NCBI GenBank assembly: GCA_002816705.1
Contig: MUCK01000026.1
Coordinates: 1 to 63,711, forward strand
DNA from: SAR202 cluster bacterium Casp-Chloro-G4
Lineage (GTDB): Bacteria; Chloroflexota; Dehalococcoidia; Lucifugimonadales; JADFKI01
Direction of reading: 5' to 3'
Length of the DNA stretch: 63,711 bases
Below the pieces are notes generated by a model. That model had not been told where the DNA came from, did no database searches, and saw only the letters and a list, made by a program, of their open reading frames with translations. Below, in pieces: positions 45,593 through 55,454 of the stretch. Within the stretch, counting starts at the first letter, position 1, and every line of letters begins with the position of its first letter. A program made the position numbers and the translations under genes.

Positions 45593-45639
45593 AGATCTGG
45601 GAAAGAGGGTTTCTTTATGAAAGCTCTCTCCCGAAATCT
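45593..45639 (+). promoter_or_regulatory. Structured leader before rpsD (candidate S4 autoregulatory element)
   Basis: A nested hairpin. GGGAAAGAG (45599-45607) pairs with CTCTCTCCC (45624-45632) with one mismatch. Inside is TTTC-TTTAT-GAAA (45610-45622), and outside AGAT/ATCT extend the base (about 45593-45596 with 45636-45639). It is 90 bases before rpsD's start. S4 controls the alpha operon by binding a leader in known bacteria, so this is a plausible target. Binding is untested, and this structure is not one I recognise as a known family. Confidence 0.35.
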
Positions 45640-45731
45640 GGGCCAACAACCTAATTATTGATTAGGTCTAGGGTCCGATGAGATATCGAAATTATTGACT
45701 GGAATATTCTGGAGGACTGAGTACTAAACCA

Positions 45732-46361
45732 ATGGCAAGATATACAGATCCAGTATGCCGCCGGTGCCGCCGAATCGGTGAGAAATTGTTCCTTAAAGGG
45801 GAACGCTGTTTCACACCTAGGTGCGCCATTGAAAAACGTCGTCGGCCTCCAGGGAACGCTGTGGCTAGGCGTCGTCGTTCGTCTGATTGGGCGTTGCAGC
45901 TTCGGGAAAAGCAGAAGGCACGCTTCACCTACGGGGTTCTAGAGAGCCAATTTCGAAAGTACTTTGAAATGGCGCGGGAACGTCCTGGAGTAACCGGTGA
46001 TGTGCTTCTACAATTGCTGGAGACCAGACTCGACAATGTGGTTTTTCGATTGTCATTCGCAGATTCGCGTGCTCAGGCCCGCCAACTAGTTAACCACGGC
46101 CACTTCGTAGTAAACGGACGTCGCATGGACATACCGTCTTACCTGGTTAAGGAAGGCGACATTGTTTCGTGGAAGAGAGTTAACGAGACCGTGCCCGAAT
46201 TCATTCAGGCGCTAACGGATGGGCTGCCCAAGAGGCCTGTTCCGCTCTGGCTAAGGCTGGATGCGGCCACGCTTAAGGGTGAGGTGGCTTCGGCGCCGGA
46301 CCCTTCCGAGGTAGACACCGGTATCGACTCCCGTTTGATAGTCGAATTCTATTCCAAGTAA
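45732..46361 (+). CDS. rpsD: 30S ribosomal protein S4, zinc-binding form
   Basis: A 209-residue S4, primary 16S binder. It starts MARYTDPVCRRCRRIGEKLFLKGERCFTPRCAIEKRRRPP with four cysteines in the C+ arrangement (C-x2-C ... C-x4-C). 'FADSRAQARQLVNHGHFVVNGRRMDIPSYLVKEGDIV' is the S4 RNA-binding domain. It precedes rpoA. Confidence 0.97.
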   Translation: MARYTDPVCRRCRRIGEKLFLKGERCFTPRCAIEKRRRPPGNAVARRRRSSDWALQLREKQKARFTYGVLESQFRKYFEMARERPGVTGDVLLQLLETRLDNVVFRLSFADSRAQARQLVNHGHFVVNGRRMDIPSYLVKEGDIVSWKRVNETVPEFIQALTDGLPKRPVPLWLRLDAATLKGEVASAPDPSEVDTGIDSRLIVEFYSK

Positions 46362-46503
46362 TGGCCTCCGTGGTGGATTTGCCGGAAATGCCTGGAAGGT
46401 TATCTGACAACTGCCGAGGGGTGGCCACGTACAGTCCCGTTAAGGGAATGGCTTCCATCTATTATCGAGTCCTCAGTAAGCAGGATGAGAGGAGATTGCC
46501 AAT

Positions 46504-47559
46504 ATGGTTCTAGAACTGCAAAGGTTCGGCGCCCCGGATATTGAAGATGAGGAAGAGGCACAGATACCTAGTCCTCAGATTACAGTAATCGAGTCCGATG
46601 ATAAATATGGTAAATTCGCCGTCGAGCCCTTGGATCGGGGTTATGGCATGACACTGGGTAATCCCCTGCGTCGTGTGCTGTATAACTCGCTCCAAGGCAC
46701 GGCCATAACGTGGGTGAAAATTGAGGGCGTGCTTCATGAGTACGGCACCATACCTCACGTCAAAGAGGAAGTATCGGAGTTTCTGCTAAACGTGAAAGGC
46801 ATCCGTCTGCGCTCAGGGGTAGACAGGCCCGGTAAGTTGCGGCTAGAGGTCGCAGGCGAGGGCGAAGTCAGTGCTGCTGACATTATGCGTTCCGCCGACT
46901 TCGAGGTAGTGAACCCTGAACTACACCTGGCCACACTGGATTCTCCGGAAGCCAAGTTGTCTGTGGAGTTCAACGTCGAGCGCGGTAGCGGATATGATGT
47001 TGCATCTAACGGCGACGGCCAACCCATCGGGGTTCTCCCTGTCGACGCGGTGTACACTCCCATTCGCAAGGTCAACTACACCGTGGAGAACACCAGGGTA
47101 GGGCAGCGCACCGACTTCGAGCGTCTGGTTATCGAGATGTGGACCGATGGTTCTATCGATCCCATAGACGCCTTGCGACAGGCCGGCGACATACTGATGA
47201 ACAAGTTCTTCATGTTTGCCAAGGTGCAGACCGACTCAGATGACCCATCAGAAGGGCCGCGTATGCCGAGCATCGCGCCCGAGCAGTACAATGTCACGGT
47301 GGAAAGGCTAGACCTGTCCTCGCGCACGCTGAACTGCCTGAAACGCGTAGGCATAAACAAGGTTGGCGAAGTGCTGGAGATGAACAAGTCCGAGTTGCTC
47401 CGCATTAGGAACTTCGGTGAAAAGTCCTACAACGAGTTGTTCGACCGTCTTCGCGAGATGGACCTTCTGCCGGCAGACCTTGATCCTGTGAACAGCCCAA
47501 GTGTAGCTGACGTGGATCCGGATGCCGAGGACGACGCAGAGGATTCCTCGGAAGAGTAA
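46504..47559 (+). CDS. rpoA: DNA-directed RNA polymerase alpha subunit
   Basis: A 351-residue alpha subunit that forms the dimer core of RNA polymerase and contacts promoter UP elements and activators. The N-terminal domain includes 'FAVEPLDRGYGMTLGNPLRRVLYNSLQGTAITWVKIEGVLHEYGTIPHVKEEV', and the C-terminal domain 'LDLSSRTLNCLKRVGINKVGEVLEMNKSELLRIRNFGEKSYNELFDRL'. An acidic tail (DVDPDAEDDAEDSSEE) ends it. ATG follows GGAGAT. Confidence 0.98.
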   Translation: MVLELQRFGAPDIEDEEEAQIPSPQITVIESDDKYGKFAVEPLDRGYGMTLGNPLRRVLYNSLQGTAITWVKIEGVLHEYGTIPHVKEEVSEFLLNVKGIRLRSGVDRPGKLRLEVAGEGEVSAADIMRSADFEVVNPELHLATLDSPEAKLSVEFNVERGSGYDVASNGDGQPIGVLPVDAVYTPIRKVNYTVENTRVGQRTDFERLVIEMWTDGSIDPIDALRQAGDILMNKFFMFAKVQTDSDDPSEGPRMPSIAPEQYNVTVERLDLSSRTLNCLKRVGINKVGEVLEMNKSELLRIRNFGEKSYNELFDRLREMDLLPADLDPVNSPSVADVDPDAEDDAEDSSEE

Positions 47560-47673
47560 GACTAGACCGGGAATAAACACGAGTATGTTCCGTCCGGACA
47601 CCAGGGCGAGTTCGCCAACAAGGGCCGGGCAGGCACCAGAGTTTGAAAACTCGATACGAAACATGAGGCGACG

Positions 47674-48027
47674 ATGAGACACCACCTCTCAGGAAGAAAA
47701 CTTAATCGACCAACGGCGCAAAGAATGTTGATGCTCCGCGGCATGGTCGGGGACCTGATCCGTCACGAGTCCATCAGGACCACTGAAGCTAAGGCCAAAG
47801 AGGTCCGGCGTATGGCAGAGAAGGTAATCACCAGGGGCAAGGTTGGAAACCTTCACAGTCGGCGTATGGCGATGAGCTTGCTGACGGATGAGATTGTGGT
47901 CAAGAAGATATTTACTGAGCTAGCCGAGCGCTACCAGGACCGCCCCGGTGGATACACCAGGGTGATCAAGCTGGGACCTCGGAAGGGCGATGCAGCCCCT
48001 ATGGCTGTAATTGAGCTTGTCTCTTAA
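47674..48027 (+). CDS. rplQ: 50S ribosomal protein L17
   Basis: A 117-residue L17 after rpoA, the common order. '[56 protein letters not shown]' and '[27 protein letters not shown]' are typical. It lies 114 bases after rpoA's stop. Confidence 0.97.
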   Translation: MRHHLSGRKLNRPTAQRMLMLRGMVGDLIRHESIRTTEAKAKEVRRMAEKVITRGKVGNLHSRRMAMSLLTDEIVVKKIFTELAERYQDRPGGYTRVIKLGPRKGDAAPMAVIELVS

Positions 48028-48119
48028 TACGGGTCTTAATGTTGGTTCGCGGAGCCTTAGCGGTCGCCGTGACGACTTAAGGTGGCTGGGCCAATAGGGT
48101 TCAGCTTACAAGCCGAAAA

Positions 48120-48878
48120 ATGCGACTGGCAATGCAAATTGAGTATGAGGGTACGGCTTACGCTGGGTTCCAATACCAGGTAAACGCCCCTTCTATACAA
48201 GAGGAACTGGAAAAGGCAATAACGGCTCTCACCGGAGAAACCATCAGGATAAGGGGAGCCGGTAGGACTGACGCAGGTGTACACGCTCAAGGGCAGGTAA
48301 TCGCATTCGACACCGAGTCGAGGTTTGGCCCTGATGAGTTCGTCGTGGCAATGAATTACCACCTGCCGGACGACATTGCGGTACGAGCGGCATACATTGT
48401 GGATGATGAGTTTGACCCCAGGCGAAACGCCAGGGCACGTAGCTACAGGTACACAGTGTTGCGAAGGTCAGTTCCATCGCCTTTGTTGAGGCGACAAACG
48501 TGTCTGGTGCCGGGAGCGCTAGATTTACCGCTAATGGAATCAGCGGTAAAGATGTACGAAGGCGAACATGATTTCAAGAGGTTCGCCGGGCCGCTGGAGC
48601 ACAGAGAGGCTAGTACCGTCAGGTTCGTGTACGAATCATCTGTGAGCCAGAGTGGCGACTTGCTAATGATCGACGTGAAGGGCAACGCGTTTCTGCCGCA
48701 TCAGGTGCGACGGATGGTCGGAGCTCTGGTAGATGTTGGGAGAGGCAAGATTTCGTTGAACGAATTTAAGTTAATGATTGACGGAGACGAGACTGAGGCG
48801 GTGGCCCACTCCATGCCAGCGCATGGGCTGAGCCTGGTAAGCGTCAAGTACGACGACTACCCGCCGATTCTTTCATGA
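48120..48878 (+). CDS. truA: tRNA pseudouridine synthase A
   Basis: A 252-residue TruA that makes pseudouridine at tRNA positions 38-40. The catalytic Asp lies in GRTDAGVHAQGQV (about residue 51). 'FDPRRNARARSYRYTVL' and 'FLPHQVRRMVGALVDVGRGK' are family marks. It sits between rplQ and rplM as in many Firmicutes and Chloroflexota. Confidence 0.95.
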   Translation: MRLAMQIEYEGTAYAGFQYQVNAPSIQEELEKAITALTGETIRIRGAGRTDAGVHAQGQVIAFDTESRFGPDEFVVAMNYHLPDDIAVRAAYIVDDEFDPRRNARARSYRYTVLRRSVPSPLLRRQTCLVPGALDLPLMESAVKMYEGEHDFKRFAGPLEHREASTVRFVYESSVSQSGDLLMIDVKGNAFLPHQVRRMVGALVDVGRGKISLNEFKLMIDGDETEAVAHSMPAHGLSLVSVKYDDYPPILS

Positions 48879-48987
48879 TGGTTGCCATTCACACTCGTAA
48901 GAATGAAAATCGTGTAACGAGGGTAGTGGCAGAAACTCTTTTCTCATAGTGAATTTAAAACCTTAGAATCAGGATTGGTGGAACCCA

Positions 48988-49443
48988 ATGGCAGTAGGAT
49001 ATAAGCCGTATCAGACAAAAGCCTCAGAGCTAAAGCCAGAGTGGCATGTCGTGGACGCCGAGGGGCAGACCTTGGGCAGGATTTCTACGGAAATCGCGAC
49101 AGTGCTTATGGGTAAGCACAAGCCTATATATGTGCCGAACCTGAATACGGGCGATTATGTTATAGTAATCAACGCCGAAAAGATCAAGGTTACGGGTAAC
49201 AAGCTTGCGCAGAAGATGTATTACAGGCACAGCGGTTACCACGGCGGCCTAACGGAGCGAACGCTGGGACAGATGCTGGCCAAGACCCCCACGCGGGTCA
49301 TCCGGCAGGCGGTGAAGGGCATGCTCCCCAAGAACTCATTGGCACGCCATATGCTGGCCAGGATGAAGGTGTATGCCGGACCTGACCATCCCCACGAGGC
49401 GCAGATAAAAGGAAGCCCGGCAAAGACTTCGGAGGAATCTTAA
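48988..49443 (+). CDS. rplM: 50S ribosomal protein L13
   Basis: A 151-residue L13. '[54 protein letters not shown]' and '[37 protein letters not shown]' are typical. The stop is directly followed by rpsI's TTG. Confidence 0.98.
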   Translation: MAVGYKPYQTKASELKPEWHVVDAEGQTLGRISTEIATVLMGKHKPIYVPNLNTGDYVIVINAEKIKVTGNKLAQKMYYRHSGYHGGLTERTLGQMLAKTPTRVIRQAVKGMLPKNSLARHMLARMKVYAGPDHPHEAQIKGSPAKTSEES

Positions 49444-49842
49444 TTGACGACGCAATCGCACTACTACTACGCGACGGGTAGGCGCAAGAACGCCATTGCC
49501 AGGGTACGCCTCTACATGGAGAGCGGCCCCATAGTGGTTAACGGCAAGCCCATGGAAGAGGTATTCCCTTGGGACAACTGGCAGAAGGTGATCGAGGAGC
49601 CTTTCCGAACTGCGGATGCAGTAGGGCAGTTCCGAGTGGTGGCCAAGGTCAACGGCGGCGGAGTCACCGGCCAGGCAGGCGCCATTCGACACGGGATCGC
49701 CAGAGCGTTGCTTGAGGTAGACCCAGCTCTTCGTATTCGCCTGAAGAGGGCAGGTCTGCTGACACGCGACCCCAGAGTCAAAGAGCGCCGCAAGTACGGA
49801 CTCAAAAAGGCCCGCAAGGCGAAGCAGTTTACCAAGCGGTAA
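49444..49842 (+). CDS. rpsI: 30S ribosomal protein S9
   Basis: A 132-residue S9, whose C-terminal tail reaches the P-site. '[34 protein letters not shown]', '[18 protein letters not shown]' and the basic end '[25 protein letters not shown]' are conserved. TTG start adjoining rplM. A strong terminator follows. Confidence 0.97.
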   Translation: MTTQSHYYYATGRRKNAIARVRLYMESGPIVVNGKPMEEVFPWDNWQKVIEEPFRTADAVGQFRVVAKVNGGGVTGQAGAIRHGIARALLEVDPALRIRLKRAGLLTRDPRVKERRKYGLKKARKAKQFTKR

Positions 49843-49881
49843 TCACTGGTCTGAATATTCCTGCCAGGGTAATAATGAAAT

Positions 49882-49921
49882 AAAAGAAAAGGCCTCCGGA
49901 TTTTCGGAGGCCTTTTCTTTT
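49882..49921. terminator. Bidirectional terminator ending the ribosomal superoperon
   Basis: A 17-bp perfect stem AAAAGAAAAGGCCTCCG with CGGAGGCCTTTTCTTTT around GATTTT. It sits 40 bases after rpsI's stop and 67 bases before the convergent dnaK stop, so it may stop both. Confidence 0.9.
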
Positions 49922-49988
49922 GCATTGTTTATTTACTAAGGTAAGGCTAAGCGGCCCACCCGGTACAGTTCGGGTAATTTATTCCGCA

Positions 49989-51898
<1,910 letters not shown>

Positions 51899-51899
<1 letters not shown>

Positions 51900-52537
51900 T
51901 ATTGTGTCTCCTGTTGTGAGCTTGTATCGGGATTCTTATCAGTTGGCTCGGGGGCCTTGGAAACTACCACCTGCGCGGCTCGAATTACTCTACCTCGTAG
52001 CTTGTAACCGTTTCGTATCACGTCCGTGACTATGCCTTCCTCGCGGTCAGGTGTTTCTTGGTAGAACACGGCTTCGTGTCCCCAAGGCTCGAAAGGCTGG
52101 CCTTCCGCCTCTATCTTGGTGACTCCCTCGGAGTCCATTACGTTGGCAAGGTTTCGCTGCACCAGTTGCAGGCCTTCCATCCAGCCCGGGGCTACGGCAT
52201 CTTCTGGCACCATGGCCATGGCCCGGCTAAAGTCGTCCACCACGCCAAGGAACTTCAGTATGAGGTCCGTATTGGCATTGCGCCTGATCTCTTGCTGTTC
52301 ATCAGCCGCACGTTTTCGGTAGTTGATAAGGTCCGCCTGGGCGCGCTGGGCTATAGACCGGAACTGGTCCTTTTCCCGTAGCGCCTCTTCAAGGCGTTCT
52401 TGCGTTAAGGTCATCTCGTCCTTTTCTTCAGCATCCTCAATATTTTGGGTATTTTGGCCGTCTGGGGCCGCACCCGTAGCTGACGCATCCAAATTCAACG
52501 TCGATTCTAGGTCTTCAGGCGGATTTTCTTGGGTCAT
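51899..52537 (-). CDS. grpE: Nucleotide exchange factor GrpE
   Basis: A 212-residue GrpE that releases ADP from DnaK. An N-terminal acidic disordered part is followed by the long coiled coil ([40 protein letters not shown]) and the beta domain ending '[19 protein letters not shown]', preceded by '[18 protein letters not shown]'. It overlaps dnaK's start by one base and lies 25 bases after hspR, so all three are cotranscribed. The order hspR-grpE-dnaK differs from the classic dnaK-grpE-dnaJ-hspR order of Actinobacteria. Confidence 0.95.
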
Positions 52538-52562
52538 TTAAACGGAACCTCCAACCATACCA

Positions 52563-52931
52563 TTATCGCAGTCTGGCATGGAGTAGCTCAAGCATATCGT
52601 CGATGCTTCCGCTTAAGGAGTGCTTGAGCTCGTCGCCCTTTAAAGTTCTTACCCTGGCCTTCATCTGCACCAGCCTGTTGAAGAGACCCAGAGCCAACTG
52701 CACGCCAGCCAGGTTCAGGCCCAGATCGCCCACCAGATGCTTGATGAGCCGCAATCTGGCCACGTCCTCTTCCGAGTAAAGACGCAGCATCCCCACTGTT
52801 CGCGATGGCCTAACAAGCCCCACTCGCTCGTACTTACGGAGCGTCTGCGGGTGCATCTCTAGGATGCGGGCGGCTACGCTGATGATGTAGACGCCTTCTA
52901 TATTTTCTTGCGCTGCTTGACTTCTTTGCAT
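52563..52931 (-). CDS. hspR: HspR-type MerR-family heat shock repressor
   Basis: A 122-residue MerR-family protein. The HTH region 'YIISVAARILEMHPQTLRKYERVGLVRPSRTVGMLRLYSEEDVARLRLIKHLVGDLGLNLAGVQLAL' is very typical of HspR, which represses dnaK operons by binding the HAIR inverted repeat with DnaK as co-repressor. The C-terminal part is a short coiled-coil region. It is first in its operon; a HAIR-like site is 213 bases upstream at 53144-53164. Confidence 0.92.
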   Translation of the reverse strand: MQRSQAAQENIEGVYIISVAARILEMHPQTLRKYERVGLVRPSRTVGMLRLYSEEDVARLRLIKHLVGDLGLNLAGVQLALGLFNRLVQMKARVRTLKGDELKHSLSGSIDDMLELLHARLR

Positions 52932-53143
52932 GCCCTGCCTTGATAAAGGTCTCTTATGGAACTAATACCCTTTTTATGGGTGGTTTGAACCCCTTCAGCG
53001 GTTATTCCGGCTAACCTGTTTGGGCTAACTTCGTTATAAGAATGAGCATCCCTATTCAAGAATTTTGCTTGCAGTATGTGCCATTCTCGCAACTGGGAAT
53101 CCCGTTAAATAATACTCAACTCCACTCGTATAGTATTCTACGG

Positions 53144-53173
53144 CTTGACACACTCCGTGTCAAGAACTATAAT
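53144..53173. promoter_or_regulatory. HAIR-like operator overlapping a consensus promoter
   Basis: CTTGACA (53144-53150), 7 bases, then TGTCAAG (53158-53164) form a perfect inverted repeat with the same 7-7-7 layout as the HspR site HAIR (CTTGAGT-N7-ACTCAAG). On the plus strand the left arm includes TTGACA (53145-53150), followed after 17 bp by TATAAT (53168-53173), a perfect consensus promoter pointing to the zinc-ribbon gene at 53298. The right arm also yields TTGACA on the minus strand, facing hspR, with a weaker -10 TAGAAT at 15 bp. One repressor dimer could thus block both directions. Confidence 0.75.
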
Positions 53174-53297
53174 GGCAAGTAGTGTAGGACGGTTAAGATT
53201 TCTTCGAGAGTTATTCCGTAGAATCTAAATCCGTGAACGGACATCTAATTGCGTAAGCAAGTTGCTGGGCAGGGAAAATTATTCGGAGGTACATTTT

Positions 53298-53486
53298 ATG
53301 ATGTTGCACTTCAAGGGTTGCCCTCGTTGCCAGGGGGATCTGACCACAAACAAAGATATGTACGGCGAGTACAGCGAATGCCTGCAGTGCGGGTACGTGT
53401 TGGATGTCGAGAAGCCTAATAGCCTTTTCACCATGACTACGTCGGAGATAGCGACCGCTACCAAGCGAAGTAAGAAGGCAGCGTAG
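53298..53486 (+). CDS. Small zinc-ribbon protein
   Basis: A 62-residue protein with two Cys pairs, CPRC and CLQC (about residues 8-11 and 28-31), a short zinc ribbon, and a basic tail (TKRSKKAA). ATG 53298 (or 53301) follows GGAGG; upstream codons from TTG 53262 are not used. Its promoter is overlapped by the HAIR-like site, so it may be a heat-induced gene. Function unknown; the fold resembles small ribbons that bind nucleic acids or modulate transcription. The 5' leader is about 118 bases and holds two small hairpins. Confidence 0.75.
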   Translation: MMLHFKGCPRCQGDLTTNKDMYGEYSECLQCGYVLDVEKPNSLFTMTTSEIATATKRSKKAA

Positions 53487-53514
53487 CACTCTAAATACTC
53501 TATCGCGGTAATTC

Positions 53515-53553
53515 AAAGAGGCCCTCTCGTTCGAGAGGGCCTCTTTTTTTGTC
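53515..53553 (+). terminator. Terminator after the zinc-ribbon gene
   Basis: A stem AAAGAGGCCCTCTCG paired with CGAGAGGGCCTCTTT and a T-run of seven or more, with almost no loop (TT in the centre, so the top opens). It lies 28 bases after the stop. Confidence 0.85.
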
Positions 53554-53592
53554 TATGTAGGCCTTTTGCAATAAAGGCCGTTTAAAGCTCAT

Positions 53593-53650
53593 GGGTCAAC
53601 AGGTTCACCACGAACGTAAGTATCAAAACCCGTTCGTCTCCGTCGTGGCG
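53593..53650. repeat. Dispersed palindromic repeat, copy 2 (degenerate)
   Basis: 'GTCAACAGGTTCACCACGAACG' (53595-53616) resembles the left arm of the copy at 23769, and 'CCCGTTCGTC' (53629-53638) starts the right arm; the remaining right arm diverges. It sits in a 291-base gap together with a terminator; the rest of the gap shows no gene. Confidence 0.45.
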
Positions 53651-53777
53651 GATCGATGGATGAAATATTGATTCAACGTATTTTCGTCCAAGGCATCTAC
53701 CTCGGTTTGCTACGGAAAAGCCAGTCGGGCGAATATTACCTTTGGCCATGACCGGCCCTAGACCGCTCTACCAAAAT

Positions 53778-54392
53778 CTAAGTTAGATCGTCCGAGAAGC
53801 GTTCCTCTTTCCACGGGTCGCCGGCGTTGTGGTAGCCGCGAACTTCCCAGAAGCCAGGCTTGTCTTCAGCCATGAACTCCAGGCCGTTCACCCACTTGGC
53901 GCTTTTCCATGCGTAGCGCTTGGGGACCACGAACCTCAGGGGGCCACCGTGCTTCGGCTCCAGCGGTTTTTCCTGATGACTATGCGCAAAAAGCACATCG
54001 TCGTCTTGGACGATCTCCAGCGGGAGGTTTGTTGTGTAGCCGCCGTAGCAGTGCAGCATCACGAACTTGGCCTCGGCCTTGGGTTGCGCCAGCTTCAAGA
54101 TATCGTTGAACAGCACGCCCTCCCAGGTGTTGTGCAGGTTGCTCCACTGGGTGACGCAGTGAAACTCGGCGTCCAACGTCGTCTGCGGAAGTTCGTTGAA
54201 CTGCTTCCAGTCCAGCGTGACCTCGCCGTCCACCAGTCCGAAGATGCGAAATTTCCACTCATTAATGTCGATCTCAGGCGTGGGGCCGTAGGACAGCACC
54301 GGGAACTTGTCGGTTACGAACTGGCCCGGGGGAACCTCTCGGCCTTCAATATCCTGGTTTATTTCGGTAGTTCGTCCCAGCTTGTTAAGCAT
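53778..54392 (-). CDS. Sulfite-oxidase-like molybdopterin enzyme (cytoplasmic form)
   Basis: A 204-residue oxidoreductase molybdopterin-binding domain (SUOX/MsrP/YedY family). 'FPVLSYGPTPEIDINEWKFRIFGLVDGEVTLDWKQFNELPQ' leads into the molybdenum ligand C79 in AEFHCVTQWS. Downstream are 'WEGVLFNDILKLAQPKAEAKFVMLHCYGGYTTNLPLE' and 'GGPLRFVVPKRYAWKSAKWVNGLEF'. There is no TAT or Sec signal, which differs from MsrP. It is divergent from the DUF6282 gene, with a perfect 18-bp palindrome between. The substrate (sulfite, sulfoxide or other) is not determined. Confidence 0.88.
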   Translation of the reverse strand: MLNKLGRTTEINQDIEGREVPPGQFVTDKFPVLSYGPTPEIDINEWKFRIFGLVDGEVTLDWKQFNELPQTTLDAEFHCVTQWSNLHNTWEGVLFNDILKLAQPKAEAKFVMLHCYGGYTTNLPLEIVQDDDVLFAHSHQEKPLEPKHGGPLRFVVPKRYAWKSAKWVNGLEFMAEDKPGFWEVRGYHNAGDPWKEERFSDDLT

Positions 54393-54434
54393 GGAATCCT
54401 CCAGTTGAATGACGTGAAATTATGAAGAATAGAG

Positions 54435-54452
54435 TATTGGGAATTCCCAATA
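54435..54452. promoter_or_regulatory. 18-bp perfect palindrome in divergent promoter region
   Basis: TATTGGGAATTCCCAATA is perfectly symmetric. It lies in the 97-base gap between the start of the molybdoenzyme gene (54392, minus) and of the DUF6282 gene (54490, plus). A homodimeric repressor or activator could bind and control both. The regulator is not in the neighbourhood. Confidence 0.5.
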
Positions 54453-54489
54453 TTGTACACTATGGGTCAATTTTTAAGCTGAGGATGCG

Positions 54490-55320
54490 ATGAACACCGA
54501 AATCGAAGAGATTCTCAAAGGCTCCTACGACCTTCATGTCCACGCTGCGCCGGATACAGAGGAACGGCGTCTGGACGCTCTGGAGGCTGCCCGCAATGCT
54601 TACGAAGCGGAGATGGGTGGGTTTGTCCTCAAGTCCCATGAGTACCCGACCGCGCCGCTCACCTATGCCCTGAACCGCATGTATCCTGGCCTAAAGGTCT
54701 ACGGTGCCATAGCTTTGAACAGGTCCGTAGGCGGGGTGAACCCTGACGCGGTGGAGATGGCCGCCGGACTGGGGACCAAAGTAGTATGGATGCCGACCAA
54801 AACAGCCGACTACTGGCTGAAGAACCAGAAGCGCGGCCCCGGTCTTACGGTGTTCAATGATTCGGGTGAGTTGACAGCAGAGACTCTCAAGGTAGTAGAC
54901 ATCGTTGCTAAGAACGACATGGTGCTAGCATCCGGTCACATCTCGCCATTGGAGGCCATCGCCGTATTCGAGGCTGCCAGGGCGGCTGGTGTAACCCGAA
55001 TGATCGCGACCCACCCCGCGAACGTGGCCACAGTGGAGCAGCAGAAAGAGATGATTTCGCTGGGGGCCTACCTCGAGTACACATTCCTGGCCTGCATGCC
55101 TGTGCGGCAGCGCTACACCGTTAAAGAGCTAATGGATGCCGTACGTTGGCTGGGGCTGGACAACTGCATCATCACCACCGACTTCGGCCAGTGGATGAAT
55201 CCGCCGCCCGCAGAAGGCATGCGCATGGCCATCGCCTCGCTACTGAATCAGGCCATGTCGTCGGAAGAGCTTACCAAGCTGGTCAAGACCAACCCCGCCA
55301 AGATTCTGGGCGAGGACTAG
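54490..55320 (+). CDS. DUF6282 / amidohydrolase-like protein
   Basis: A 276-residue TIM-barrel-type protein. The N-terminal 'GSYDLHVHAAPDTEERRLD' has an HxH metal motif (about residues 16-18). Then 'GGFVLKSHEYPTAPLTY', 'GALGTKVVWMPTK'-like 'AAGLGTKVVWMPT', and later 'ASGHISPLEAIAVFEAA' and 'IATHPANVATVEQQKEM' carry further histidines, as in the amidohydrolase/PHP-like folds. ATG follows GAGGA. DUF6282 is the closest family I recall. The enzyme's substrate is unknown. It shares a divergent control region with the molybdoenzyme. Confidence 0.7.
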   Translation: MNTEIEEILKGSYDLHVHAAPDTEERRLDALEAARNAYEAEMGGFVLKSHEYPTAPLTYALNRMYPGLKVYGAIALNRSVGGVNPDAVEMAAGLGTKVVWMPTKTADYWLKNQKRGPGLTVFNDSGELTAETLKVVDIVAKNDMVLASGHISPLEAIAVFEAARAAGVTRMIATHPANVATVEQQKEMISLGAYLEYTFLACMPVRQRYTVKELMDAVRWLGLDNCIITTDFGQWMNPPPAEGMRMAIASLLNQAMSSEELTKLVKTNPAKILGED

Positions 55321-55375
55321 GCCGGGTCATGGGGCTGCGCTTCGAAATACTTAGGACGTACGGGAGCCCAATTGC

Positions 55376-55402
55376 ACGTTCGTGGTGAACTCGTCGAACC
55401 AC
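55376..55402. repeat. Dispersed palindromic repeat, copy 3 (partial, inverted)
   Basis: On the plus strand it reads CGTTCGTGGTGAACTCGTCGAACCAC. In reverse complement this matches the TTCGACGAGTTCACCACGAACG arm of the other copies. Only one arm is clear. It lies in a 134-base gap between convergent genes. Confidence 0.45.
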
Positions 55403-55454
55403 AAGCCTACATGCGACGGTCGACTTCTCGAGTACACTGCCGATTAATTAAAAA

